In this document: positions 35,245 through 43,694 of the stretch, one piece after another
How the letters are laid out: every line of letters starts with the position of its first letter
Position numbering within the stretch: the first letter of the stretch is position 1
Source: Peribacillus sp. FSL E2-0218
GTDB taxonomy: Bacteria; Bacillota; Bacilli; Bacillales; DSM-1321
Length of the DNA: 64,000 nt
Assembly (NCBI RefSeq): GCF_037992945.1
Contig: NZ_CP150304.1
Span: 3,599,501 to 3,663,500, forward strand
Direction: 5' to 3'
The notes under the pieces: model-generated
Told to the model about the DNA's origin: nothing
What the model saw: only the letters and a program-made list of their open reading frames with translations
Databases searched by the model: none
Program-made: the position numbers and the translations under genes

Positions 35245-35280
35245 AAAAAAAGATGCCGCCTGCAAATTGCAGACAGCACC
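35245..35280 (-). terminator. Terminator of gapB
   Basis: Minus strand GGTGCTGTCTGCA pairs with TGCAGGCGGCATC (with G-U pairs), then a run of seven Ts. It stands about 70 bases past the gapB stop. Confidence 0.82.
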
Positions 35281-35347
35281 TCCTTCAAGTTGCTTAGCCC
35301 ATTTTATAGGTCCTTCACAAAAGGTACACGATAATATCCGAGCAGGA

Positions 35348-36385
35348 TCATTTTACGGATAATTCAACTTCCGCTGTTTTTTTCAATTCGGATGCCACCA
35401 ATTTCACCAGGTCGACTACGCGGTTGGAGTAACCCCATTCATTGTCATACCAAGCTAGGACCTTCACTTTCCTATCGCCGATCATCATCGTTGTCAGCCC
35501 ATCGATGATGGCGGAATGCGGATTGGTTTTGAAGTCACAGGAAACCAGTGGTTCCGTCGTGAACTCCAAAATCCCTTTCAGTTCATTTTCCGAGGCATCG
35601 ATGAATGCTTGGTTCACGTCATCGATGGTGACATCTTGGTTTAAGTCCACAACAAGGTCGACCAAGGACACGTTAGGTGTAGGTACGCGGATGGCCATTC
35701 CGTGAAGCTTGCCTTTTAATTGAGGCAGCACGAGGGAGATGGCTTTTGCAGCTCCTGTCGTCGTAGGAATGATGCTTTCCGCAGCGGCACGGGCGCGTCT
35801 TAAGTCTTTATGCGGGTTATCGATATTATTTTGATCATTTGTATAAGAATGGATCGTCGTCATCAAACCGTTATTTATGCCGAATTTCTCATCAAGCACT
35901 TTTGCAACAGGCCCAAGACAATTAGTCGTACAGGATGCATTGGATATGATAAAATGCTTGTCGATTTCGAGCACTTCCTCATTGACGCCCATGACAATGG
36001 TAACGTCTTCATTTTTCCCCGGTGCAGATAAGATCACCCGTTTTGCCCCTGCCTCCAAATGAAGAGCCGCTTTGGAACGTTCATTGAATTTGCCTGTAGC
36101 TTCGATTACGATATCTATGTTCATCTCTTTCCAAGGCAATTGCTTTGGATCGCGGTTATTGATAAGTTGTACCCGGCGGCCATTCACAACAAGTGAATCA
36201 TCCTCCGCTACAATGATTCCGTCGAATTTACCATGTATCGTATCATACTTTAGTAAATGGGCTAACGTTTCAGCAGGATAGCTTGCATTGATTGCAATAA
36301 TGTCCAAACTCTCATCTAATATGGCCTTTCGGAAAACCATTCTCCCGATTCTCCCAAATCCGTTAATCGCTATTCTTGAATTCAT
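35348..36385 (-). CDS. gapB: Glyceraldehyde-3-phosphate dehydrogenase GapB (gluconeogenic)
   Basis: A 345-residue GAPDH. The NAD(P) site is INGFGRIGRMVFRKAI (about 8-23). The catalytic cysteine lies in SNASCTTNCLGPVAKVLDEK (about 148-167), with HSYTNDQ and the C-terminal WYDNEWGYSNR. Context (coaE-gapB-speD) and CcpN-type operators identify it as GapB, the NADP-preferring enzyme for gluconeogenesis, rather than glycolytic GapA. CAGGAGGG precedes the ATG. It is monocistronic, bounded by terminators. Confidence 0.95.
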   Translation of the reverse strand: MNSRIAINGFGRIGRMVFRKAILDESLDIIAINASYPAETLAHLLKYDTIHGKFDGIIVAEDDSLVVNGRRVQLINNRDPKQLPWKEMNIDIVIEATGKFNERSKAALHLEAGAKRVILSAPGKNEDVTIVMGVNEEVLEIDKHFIISNASCTTNCLGPVAKVLDEKFGINNGLMTTIHSYTNDQNNIDNPHKDLRRARAAAESIIPTTTGAAKAISLVLPQLKGKLHGMAIRVPTPNVSLVDLVVDLNQDVTIDDVNQAFIDASENELKGILEFTTEPLVSCDFKTNPHSAIIDGLTTMMIGDRKVKVLAWYDNEWGYSNRVVDLVKLVASELKKTAEVELSVK

Positions 36386-36410
36386 TGTTCGGACCCTCCT
36401 GAAAAATATT

Positions 36411-36453
36411 AATGTTATACTTATTACCCCTCTTATGTAATTAGTATAACATA
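36411..36453. promoter_or_regulatory. CcpN operator pair at gapB promoter
   Basis: Two inverted copies: TATGTTATACT on the minus strand (36443-36453), a full match to the CcpN motif TRTGHYATAYW, and its mirror AATGTTATACT on the plus strand (36411-36421), one mismatch. The first contains the -10 box TATACT, so CcpN binding would block gapB during glycolysis. Confidence 0.75.
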
Positions 36454-36505
36454 ATTAAGATTAATTGTGCTAATAAAAATGCGGATTAATCCTGTTTTTT
36501 CAACA

Positions 36506-36538
36506 CAAAAGGAAGAAACCTACTGGTTCCTTCCTTTA
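36506..36538 (-). terminator. Terminator of coaE
   Basis: Minus strand AAAGGAAGGAACC pairs with GGTTTCTTCCTTT around AGTA, then TTTTG. Confidence 0.85.
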
Positions 36539-36545
36539 ATGACAA

Positions 36546-37145
36546 CTATATGACGTGCCACTCGTTGAGTATGGCCCTGACTTGCTTCTTCGTTTCCCTC
36601 AGTTCTCCATTATTATCAATGATCGCATCCGCTAGAGCTTTCTTATCAGCTAAAGGCATCTGTGAATGGATTCGGGCCAGGGCCTCCGCCTCCGATAGAC
36701 CGTTCCTGTTCATCAAGCGCTCCAATTGAACCCGTTCATCCGCATAGATCAAAAGCGTTTTTTCGACCATGTAGGTCAGCTTACTCTCGAATAATAGCGG
36801 AATGTCCATGAATACCGTTTCTTTGCCTGCAGCAAGCGCCTCTTCCGTTTTGAGGCGCATCCACTTCCTTACCGCTGGATGCACGATGCTATTCAACAGC
36901 AGTCTTTTTTCCTGATCATGAAAGATTATCGATCCTAACTTGGCACGATCGATGGTCCCATCCGCTAATAAAATATCTTCACCAAATGCACGAACCACTT
37001 GATGAAAGGCTTCTTCACCAGGCTCAACGACAGCACGGGAAGCCAGATCTGCATCTATGATCGTGAAACCGAGCTCCTGTAAGTAGAGGCTGACACTGCT
37101 TTTCCCGCTGGCGATGCCCCCGGTGATTCCGATGATTTGTCCCAT
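36546..37145 (-). CDS. coaE: Dephospho-CoA kinase
   Basis: A 199-residue kinase that phosphorylates the 3'-hydroxyl of dephospho-CoA, the last step of CoA synthesis. The P-loop is GITGGIASGKSSVSLYL (about 6-22). Family blocks IDADLASRAVVEPGEEAF, SIVHPAVRKWM and VFMDIPLLFES follow. GGGGGAG stands before the ATG. It is the last gene of polA-mutM-ytaF-coaE, 24 bases after ytaF, and ends at a terminator. Confidence 0.96.
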   Translation of the reverse strand: MGQIIGITGGIASGKSSVSLYLQELGFTIIDADLASRAVVEPGEEAFHQVVRAFGEDILLADGTIDRAKLGSIIFHDQEKRLLLNSIVHPAVRKWMRLKTEEALAAGKETVFMDIPLLFESKLTYMVEKTLLIYADERVQLERLMNRNGLSEAEALARIHSQMPLADKKALADAIIDNNGELRETKKQVRAILNEWHVI

Positions 37146-37169
37146 AAGCTCCCCCTCTCACATCCTATT

Positions 37170-37802
37170 TCATAACTTGAATAATCCGATTAATATCAAG
37201 AGCACACCCGGAAGAAAGGTCAAATGCTGAACCACTTTATTATTTGAAAGTAATTTTCCGCTTTGAATCCCGCTCCATATGAAGATTGAACTCATGACGG
37301 CGATGCATGCGGCGAGGATGATGGGGGAAATCCCGATCATGGCCGCGCCGACACCAGCCCCGAATGCATCCAATGATAACGCAAACCCCAATACGAGCGC
37401 TTCGACACCGGTGATCGTACCTGATTTATCAAAATCGGCATTCAAGGGTTTTTGTAAAATATTGATGACGACCCCAAGTGATTTAATTTCAAAATTGAAG
37501 ATGATCTTTTCGTGATATCTATCATCCTTCTGATCTTTATCAGGCTTGAAATATTGGTATACCATCCAGGCACCAAGGAAAATGAGAATGATGCCCCCCG
37601 TTTTTTCAGCCGCATCTATGGATATGAGCTGACTGATGAATTGCCCGATGACCATCGCTATGCCTAAACTTAAAGCAGAACAAAATGAGATGACCGCTAT
37701 TGACTTAAGCGGGATTTTCATTTTCCGCATACCAAATGTCATGCCTACACCAAAACCGTCGATACTAACTGCAAATGCAAGAAAGATAATTTGTAGCCAC
37801 AT
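37170..37802 (-). CDS. ytaF: Sporulation membrane protein YtaF
   Basis: A 210-residue membrane protein of the YtaF family, related to the manganese exporter MntP. Six hydrophobic segments are visible; two repeats each hold an Asp in the membrane (LAFAVSIDGFGVGMTFGMRK near the N-terminus and LGFALSLDAFGAGVGAAM at about 137-154). Related to sporulation in Bacillus; the transported ion is not known. It lies between mutM and coaE as in B. subtilis, and GGAG stands 10 bases before its ATG. Confidence 0.9.
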   Translation of the reverse strand: MWLQIIFLAFAVSIDGFGVGMTFGMRKMKIPLKSIAVISFCSALSLGIAMVIGQFISQLISIDAAEKTGGIILIFLGAWMVYQYFKPDKDQKDDRYHEKIIFNFEIKSLGVVINILQKPLNADFDKSGTITGVEALVLGFALSLDAFGAGVGAAMIGISPIILAACIAVMSSIFIWSGIQSGKLLSNNKVVQHLTFLPGVLLILIGLFKL

Positions 37803-37880
37803 CGGAATATTACTCCTTCCTTACTCGTTGCTACCCTAGTATATGGAAGGAGCCCATCCGATGTGTGTGAAATGCATGAG

Positions 37881-38711
37881 CTAAATTAACGGCTGGCATC
37901 GTGGGCAAATATGTGTGCCGCGCCCTGCTACAACCAGCTTTTCAAGCGGTGTGCCGCATGTTTTGCAGTCCTCGCCCTTTCGCCCGTAGACATTCAATTC
38001 CAACTGAAACATGCCGATTTGCCCTTGGGAATTGACATATGAACGAATCGTGCTTCCTCCCTTTTCGACAGCTTCACCAAGTGTGGCAATGATTTCAGCA
38101 TGCAGTTTTTCGATTTCTTCCAAGGAGAGTGAGGAGGCTATCCTCTCCGGATGGATGCCGGAACGGAATAACGACTCGTCCACATATATATTCCCGATTC
38201 CCACGACAACCGTTTGGTCAAGGAGCACAGGCTTGATTTTCCTGTTCGTCCTGGCCAATTTAGCCCGAAGTCCCTCGACGGTGAAATCCTCGGATAACGG
38301 TTCAGGCCCCAAATGCAGCAAAGGCAACCGCTCCAATTCCTCGCCTTTGGCAAACAGGTGCATCGTGCCGAATTTACGAACATCGCGGTAGCGAAGCTCA
38401 CTGTCGTCGGTGAACGTGAAAATCACATGTGTATGCTTATCATAAGGTTCTTCCTTTTGATGCACCCCGTATTTGCCTTCCATCCTTAAATGCGAAACCA
38501 TCGAATATTCATCCAAGGTGAAAATCAGGAATTTGCCCCGCCTGCCGATTTGATGAATCGTCTGTCCCTTTAAGGCATGCTGAAACTGTTCGATCGGCTC
38601 GGGTGCTTTAATGATTTTTGGCCAGAAGACGGAGACTTCCTTGATTTCTTTTCCAAGGACAAGCTGCTCTAACGTTCTTCTGACTGTTTCCACTTCTGGA
38701 AGTTCTGGCAT
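37881..38711 (-). CDS. mutM: Formamidopyrimidine-DNA glycosylase
   Basis: Fpg, 276 residues, removes 8-oxoguanine and ring-opened purines. The mature N-terminal Pro is the nucleophile (MPELPEVETVRRTLEQL), so the start is fixed at ATG 38709-38711 rather than three codons earlier. The helix-two-turn-helix (GIGNIYVDESLFRSGIHPER) and C-terminal zinc finger (CKTCGTPLEKLVVAGRGTHIC plus PRC) are intact. It follows polA by 19 bases. Confidence 0.97.
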   Translation of the reverse strand: MPELPEVETVRRTLEQLVLGKEIKEVSVFWPKIIKAPEPIEQFQHALKGQTIHQIGRRGKFLIFTLDEYSMVSHLRMEGKYGVHQKEEPYDKHTHVIFTFTDDSELRYRDVRKFGTMHLFAKGEELERLPLLHLGPEPLSEDFTVEGLRAKLARTNRKIKPVLLDQTVVVGIGNIYVDESLFRSGIHPERIASSLSLEEIEKLHAEIIATLGEAVEKGGSTIRSYVNSQGQIGMFQLELNVYGRKGEDCKTCGTPLEKLVVAGRGTHICPRCQPLI

Positions 38712-38730
38712 TACTATCACCTATCTTTTC

Positions 38731-41355
38731 TTATTTGGCATCAAACCATGTTGGCCCGAAGGCATAATCCACTTTAAGAGGCACGTTCAATCCGATGGCA
38801 TTTTCCATTTCCTCTGGAACGATCACCTTCAGGATTTCGAGCTCCTCCGGCGGAGCTTCAAAAATCAATTCATCATGCACCTGTAAGAGCATCCTCGTCT
38901 TGAGCCCCTCCTTGATCAGGCGCTTGTTCATGTTGATCATCGCAAGCTTGATGATATCCGCGGCACTTCCCTGGATCGGCGTGTTCATCGCCGTACGTTC
39001 CGCAAAGCTCCTGATGTTGAAGTTCCTGCTCGTAATCTCCGGTATATAGCGCCTTCTTTGCATGAGGGTGGTGCTATATCCTTTTTGGCGGGCTTCATGG
39101 ATGCTTTCTTCCATATATTCCTGTACACCTGGAAAGCTTCTTAAATACTTCTCGATGAACTCCCCAGCTTCTTTTCTCGTAATGCCCAGGCTTTGTGATA
39201 ACCCGTAATCGCTTATTCCATAAACAATTCCGAAGTTGACCGCTTTGGCTTGGCGTCTCATGTTCGATGTGACTTCCTCCGCCGATACATGGAAGACATC
39301 CATCGCCGTTCTTGTATGGATGTCCATCCCAGCCTGGAATGCTTCCACAAGTCCGCTGTCATTGGCGATGTGTGCCAGCACGCGTAATTCGATTTGCGAA
39401 TAGTCAGCCGCGAAAATGATCCAATCCTTCTCGGAAGGAATGAAGGCCTGCCTGATTTTCCTGCCTTCTTCCAGCCTGATCGGGATATTTTGCAGGTTGG
39501 GATCTGTCGAGCTTAAGCGGCCTGTCTGGGTCAAGGCTTGGTTGAAACGGGTGTGCACCTTATCCGATTTGCCATTGACCACTTTAAGCAAGCCTTCGAT
39601 ATATGTGGATTGAAGCTTCCCAAGCTGGCGGTACAGCAATATTTCCTTCACGATATCATGCTTGCTCTCCAGTTTTTCCAGCACATCAGCGGAAGTGGAG
39701 TAGCCTGTTTTCGTTTTCTTCATGACCGGGAGCTCCAATTTTTCAAAAAGGATGGCTCCAAGCTGTTTAGGTGAATTGATATTGAAAGCTTCGCCAGCCA
39801 AATCAAAAATCCTCGCTTCGATCGTTCTTAAGCGTCCAGCCAATTCCTGCCCCATATTTTTCAGACGGCCAATATCCACCTTTATGCCTTGCCATTCCAT
39901 GTTTGCCAGGATGATCGATAATGGCAGCTCAAGGTCCGTCAATAAATGAAATTGCTCAAAATCATGAAGCCTATCAATCATCGGTCCTTTCAAAGAAAGG
40001 ATCGCCTTCGATTTTCTGGCAATATGCTCGCTTAATTCAGCTTCACCAGGAATCATGCGTTTTGCGCCTTTTCCATAGAACACGTCATCGGTTTCAAGAC
40101 GGATCGCGCCTTGGGTTTTCGTGATTTCCGCCACTTCATCCACTGACTCCGCAGGATCCAGGATGTAAGAGGCCAAAAATACATCAAAATCGATGCCCTT
40201 TATTTCGACTCCCCGATGGCGGAGTGCCACGACAGTTCGTTTCGCATCGAAAACCGTTTTCTTTTTCGTTCCATCCTCGGCCCAGGATTTGAATGCCGCG
40301 GAGTTCAAAGCACTATCACCATGGAAATAGAAATGACCAAGCTCATTACTGATGGCAATCCCGATGATGTCGGCACGATGATAATTATCCTCTAGAATTT
40401 CCACATATAGAGCACTTTCATCCGCATACATGCCTTCCGTCATTTCCGCCGTCTTGACCTCGATCTTTTCCTGCTCAAGCGGGACAGTTTCCGCAACATC
40501 CAATTTATCGAGCAAGGTCGAAAAGCCCAGCTCTTTATAAAATGAAATGACCCGATCCTGATCGATCCCGCTGTACTCGGTCTCGTTCAGGGAAACTTCA
40601 ATCGGCGCTTCCCTCGTTATCGTGGCAAGCTCCTTGCTTAAAAGGGCCAGATCTTTATGTTCTTCTATCTTCTCTTTCAATTTTTGTCCGCTTACCTCTT
40701 CAATCGACTGAAGAAGGTTTTCTACCGTTTCAAATTGATGCAAGAGCTTAAGTGCGGTTTTCTCGCCAACGCCCGGTATCCCGGGGATATTGTCGGAAGC
40801 GTCTCCCATCAGCCCCTTTAAATCTATGATCTGCAATGGGGATAGTCCGTATTTTTCGTGTATATGCTTTGGTGTATATTCCTCGATTTCAGTAATTCCC
40901 TTTTTCGTGATCGAAACCGTCGTACTAGGGGAGGATAGTTGCGTCAAATCCTTATCACCGGAAATGACCTTGACCTCGAAGCCGTCTTTTTCTGCTTGTA
41001 ACGACAGTGTACCGATGATATCATCTGCCTCATAATTCTCCAGCTCATACCTTTTTATTTGAAAACAATCGAGCAGCTCGCGAATGAAGGGGAATTGCTC
41101 GGACAATTCCGGGGGCGTTTTTTGGCGTCCGCCCTTATATTCCTTGAATGTCGCATGTCTGAATGTCGTCTTGCCCGCATCAAAGGCTACCAGTATGTGC
41201 GTTGGTTTTTCCTCTGCGAGTATGCGGTTGAGCATCATCGTGAATCCGTAAACGGAATTCGTATGCACCCCTTTATCATTATTCAGGAGCGGAAGCGCAA
41301 AAAATGCACGGTAAGCAATGCTGTTTCCATCTATGAGTACTAATTTTTTATCCAT
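38731..41355 (-). CDS. polA: DNA polymerase I
   Basis: An 874-residue Pol I. The N-terminal 5'-3' exonuclease (about 1-290) has LIDGNSIAYRAFFALP and AFDAGKTTFRH, then GLMGDASDNIPGIPGVGEKT. The central 3'-5' exonuclease-like domain lacks the DxE metal motif (it reads YVEILEDNY), so proofreading is presumably absent as in other Bacillus Pol I enzymes. The polymerase shows motif A FAADYSQIELRVLAH, motif B KAVNFGIVYGISDYGL and motif C QVHDELIFEAP. GGAGGTAG precedes the ATG. Repair and Okazaki fragment processing are its roles. Confidence 0.97.
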   Translation of the reverse strand: MDKKLVLIDGNSIAYRAFFALPLLNNDKGVHTNSVYGFTMMLNRILAEEKPTHILVAFDAGKTTFRHATFKEYKGGRQKTPPELSEQFPFIRELLDCFQIKRYELENYEADDIIGTLSLQAEKDGFEVKVISGDKDLTQLSSPSTTVSITKKGITEIEEYTPKHIHEKYGLSPLQIIDLKGLMGDASDNIPGIPGVGEKTALKLLHQFETVENLLQSIEEVSGQKLKEKIEEHKDLALLSKELATITREAPIEVSLNETEYSGIDQDRVISFYKELGFSTLLDKLDVAETVPLEQEKIEVKTAEMTEGMYADESALYVEILEDNYHRADIIGIAISNELGHFYFHGDSALNSAAFKSWAEDGTKKKTVFDAKRTVVALRHRGVEIKGIDFDVFLASYILDPAESVDEVAEITKTQGAIRLETDDVFYGKGAKRMIPGEAELSEHIARKSKAILSLKGPMIDRLHDFEQFHLLTDLELPLSIILANMEWQGIKVDIGRLKNMGQELAGRLRTIEARIFDLAGEAFNINSPKQLGAILFEKLELPVMKKTKTGYSTSADVLEKLESKHDIVKEILLYRQLGKLQSTYIEGLLKVVNGKSDKVHTRFNQALTQTGRLSSTDPNLQNIPIRLEEGRKIRQAFIPSEKDWIIFAADYSQIELRVLAHIANDSGLVEAFQAGMDIHTRTAMDVFHVSAEEVTSNMRRQAKAVNFGIVYGISDYGLSQSLGITRKEAGEFIEKYLRSFPGVQEYMEESIHEARQKGYSTTLMQRRRYIPEITSRNFNIRSFAERTAMNTPIQGSAADIIKLAMINMNKRLIKEGLKTRMLLQVHDELIFEAPPEELEILKVIVPEEMENAIGLNVPLKVDYAFGPTWFDAK

Positions 41356-41411
41356 ATCCGTCTACCTCCAGACCAACAGGTTTATGTATTTTCAGCTTCT
41401 ATTTATATCGC

Positions 41412-41477
41412 AAAAAAAGCCGTTCATTTTCTCCCTCTATTCTACCATGAGTAGAAGCGGAAAGAAAAATGACGGCT
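41412..41477 (-). terminator. Terminator of hflKC
   Basis: Minus strand AGCCGTCATTTT pairs with AAAATGAACGGCT (one bulge), with a nested TTCTAC/GTAGAA hairpin between, then seven Ts. It is unusually long (66 bases) and occupies much of the gap before polA. Confidence 0.85.
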
Positions 41478-41483
41478 ATGCGG

Positions 41484-42416
41484 TTATTTTGTATTTCCCA
41501 TTAACAAGCTTGCATAGGGGGAATCCGAGGGGAGAACGATGACCGTTTGATCGCCAATCGTCTTTTTGTAGGATTCAAGAGTCCGGTATAGTTTATAGAA
41601 TTCCGGATCCTTGGAAAATGATTTATTATAGATTTTCGCTGCTTCCCCTTCTCCTTCTGCCCTGATCACTTCGGCATTCGCCTCCGCAGTCGAGAGCAAC
41701 TCCTTCACCTTCCGATCCGTATCCGCAACGATCCGGTTCTTCGTCGCGTCACCTTTGGAAAGGTACTCTTGCGCTTTCGATTCACGTTCGGAAATCATTC
41801 TCTTGAAAACGGACGCTTCATTTTCAGCAGGCAAATCCGTCCTTTTTATCCGGACATCCGTCAAGCTGATGCCATAATTGTCATTTTGGAGCAGCTCGTT
41901 GACCTTTTCCGTTATGCGGTCATTTAAACTTCCTCTGGACGACTTCTCATCATTGATGATTTCATCATAATTCAATTGGCCCAGCTCTGAACGAACGGCT
42001 GAATAGATGAACTCCTCCATTTTCGTTTCCGCATTTTCAAACGTCCTTGCATTTGTAATCAGCTTCTTCGGGTCTTCGATTCTCCAAACTGCATAGTTAT
42101 CGATCAGCATCCGTTTTTTATCTTTCGTATTGATTTCCGCCTCGGATACATCCGAACTCATTTGGTACTTCGGCAAGGTCATGACACTTTGGATGAATGG
42201 CACTTTCGCCTTTAATCCCGGGGTCTTATCGATCCTAACAACCTCACCGAATTGACGGACGACTTTATATTCCCCTTCTTTGACGATATAGACATTGGTG
42301 AAGACGATCAGCAGCAGGACGATGAAGATAATGAGGAAGATGCCGATCCTGAAATAGCCCCTCCAATGAAAATCGCCTTTTTTCAGCTCAGTGAAATCGA
42401 TTATTTTCCCGCTCAT
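41484..42416 (-). CDS. hflC: HflC family protease-modulator (SPFH protein)
   Basis: A 310-residue SPFH/band-7 protein with one N-terminal membrane segment (IGIFLIIFIVLLLIVFTNVY) and an outward domain. Core features are VVRQFGEVVRIDKTPGLKAK, the helical SAEANAEVIRAEGEGEAAK stretch and the closing VIVLPSDSPYASLLMG. In E. coli HflC pairs with HflK to surround and modulate the FtsH protease. The start overlaps hflK by 4 bases (ATGA). It precedes a terminator. B. subtilis 168 has no hflC at this locus. Confidence 0.9.
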   Translation of the reverse strand: MSGKIIDFTELKKGDFHWRGYFRIGIFLIIFIVLLLIVFTNVYIVKEGEYKVVRQFGEVVRIDKTPGLKAKVPFIQSVMTLPKYQMSSDVSEAEINTKDKKRMLIDNYAVWRIEDPKKLITNARTFENAETKMEEFIYSAVRSELGQLNYDEIINDEKSSRGSLNDRITEKVNELLQNDNYGISLTDVRIKRTDLPAENEASVFKRMISERESKAQEYLSKGDATKNRIVADTDRKVKELLSTAEANAEVIRAEGEGEAAKIYNKSFSKDPEFYKLYRTLESYKKTIGDQTVIVLPSDSPYASLLMGNTK

Positions 42417-43441
42417 CGTTGTGCGCCCCCTTCCGCTGTCGCTTTTTCCTCCGATGGATTCTCCTTCTTCGCTTCCATATCGGCAGCATCCTCTTCAGGA
42501 GCCGGCGCTTTTTTCGTTTCCTCTTTTTCAAGGGAACGAAGCGGTAAATATTTCATCGTATTTCCATCATCATTCATGATATAAATCTCGGCATTCGGCA
42601 ATACTCCCTCTAGGGTCTCAATAATAAGACGGTCCTTCGTAATTCCCTTATTGCCTTTATACTCACTATATAGTTTTTCAAAAACCGCCACATCCCCGCG
42701 AGCGGCCTCGGTACGGGCAGCTTTATCCCCATTGGCCTGCGAAAGGATGGCGTCTTTTTCCCCTACCGCTTCATTCATCCGTTTATTTTCATATTTATCG
42801 GCTTCGTTTCTTTTCGTATTGGCCGTTTCACGGGCATCCGTCACATTCGTAAACGCTTTCCGCACTTCTTCATTCGGTAACTCCACATCCTGGAGCTTAA
42901 CTGCTGAAATGGAAATCCCAACATCATACTTCTCCATTAGCTGGGTCAATAATTCCCGTACATCCGCTTCGATTTTCGCTTTCCCGGAAGTGAGTGCATC
43001 ATCGATTTTCGTGCTGCCGATGATGCTCCTTAATGCAGCGGAAGTGGTGTCATACAATATTTTTTCCGGATCATCTGCATTGTATAGATATTTTGGAGGG
43101 TCGGTGATTTTCCACTGAACAACCAGGTCGGCCAGCACGATGTTTTCATCACCCGTAATCATTTTCGTCTCACTCGGGTAGTCCTTCACTTCTCCGTCCT
43201 CTTCCTTATATCCGAACTTAAGGCTGAATGTTTCTTTCGATAGCTTCTCAACCGATTGGATCGGCCAAGGCAGTTTAACGTGAAGACCTGGTTCCGTGAT
43301 CGTCTCCTCCACCTTACCGAACGTCATGATGACAGCTTGATCGGACTCATCAACCGTGTACCAGGTCGTTATCGCAACAACCCCCAAAATTATAATAAGA
43401 AAAACAAGTCCTGTGATCGTATAGATCCTTTTTAAGCTAAT
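42413..43441 (-). CDS. hflK: HflK family protease-modulator (SPFH protein), probable ATT start
   Basis: An SPFH protein of about 342 residues with one membrane segment (TGLVFLIIILGVVAITTW) and the band-7 domain (AVIMTFGKVEETITEPGLHV, LPWPIQSVEKLS), then helices rich in Glu, Asn and Lys and an acidic, Glu-Ala-Lys tail. It partners HflC in the membrane. A GTG at 43451-43453 is open but lies inside the SD AAGGGGTGAT (43449-43458). An ATT at 43439-43441 stands 7 bases after that SD and gives the usual N-terminus (M)SLKRIY. I take the ATT; the GTG cannot be excluded. Confidence 0.85.
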   Translation of the reverse strand: MSLKRIYTITGLVFLIIILGVVAITTWYTVDESDQAVIMTFGKVEETITEPGLHVKLPWPIQSVEKLSKETFSLKFGYKEEDGEVKDYPSETKMITGDENIVLADLVVQWKITDPPKYLYNADDPEKILYDTTSAALRSIIGSTKIDDALTSGKAKIEADVRELLTQLMEKYDVGISISAVKLQDVELPNEEVRKAFTNVTDARETANTKRNEADKYENKRMNEAVGEKDAILSQANGDKAARTEAARGDVAVFEKLYSEYKGNKGITKDRLIIETLEGVLPNAEIYIMNDDGNTMKYLPLRSLEKEETKKAPAPEEDAADMEAKKENPSEEKATAEGGAQR

Positions 43442-43562
43442 GATAGGTATCACCCCTTCTTTGCCGTTATATCTTATTTACGCAAAGAAGGGTCTAAAGT
43501 TTCATGAAAATGAAATATTTGCCTAATTAAATTGCCGTGAGATAACTCCAGTCGCAAATGCC

Positions 43563-43595
43563 CAAAATAAAAGACAGAGACGCTTTGTCTCTGTC
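43563..43595 (-). terminator. Terminator of phoPR
   Basis: Minus strand GACAGAGAC/GTCTCTGTC with a 5-base loop, then TTTTATTTT. It lies about 100 bases past phoR. A separate perfect palindrome, GTACAAT-C-ATTGTAC (43623-43637), lies between the phoR stop and this terminator. Confidence 0.85.
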
Positions 43596-43694
43596 CGTGC
43601 TTAACTCCTTGGATGAGGGGTTGTACAATCATTGTACCCCGCCATTATGAAGTCCATTTTAAGGAATTGTAAACGCTATGTAAATTACCGCGAA

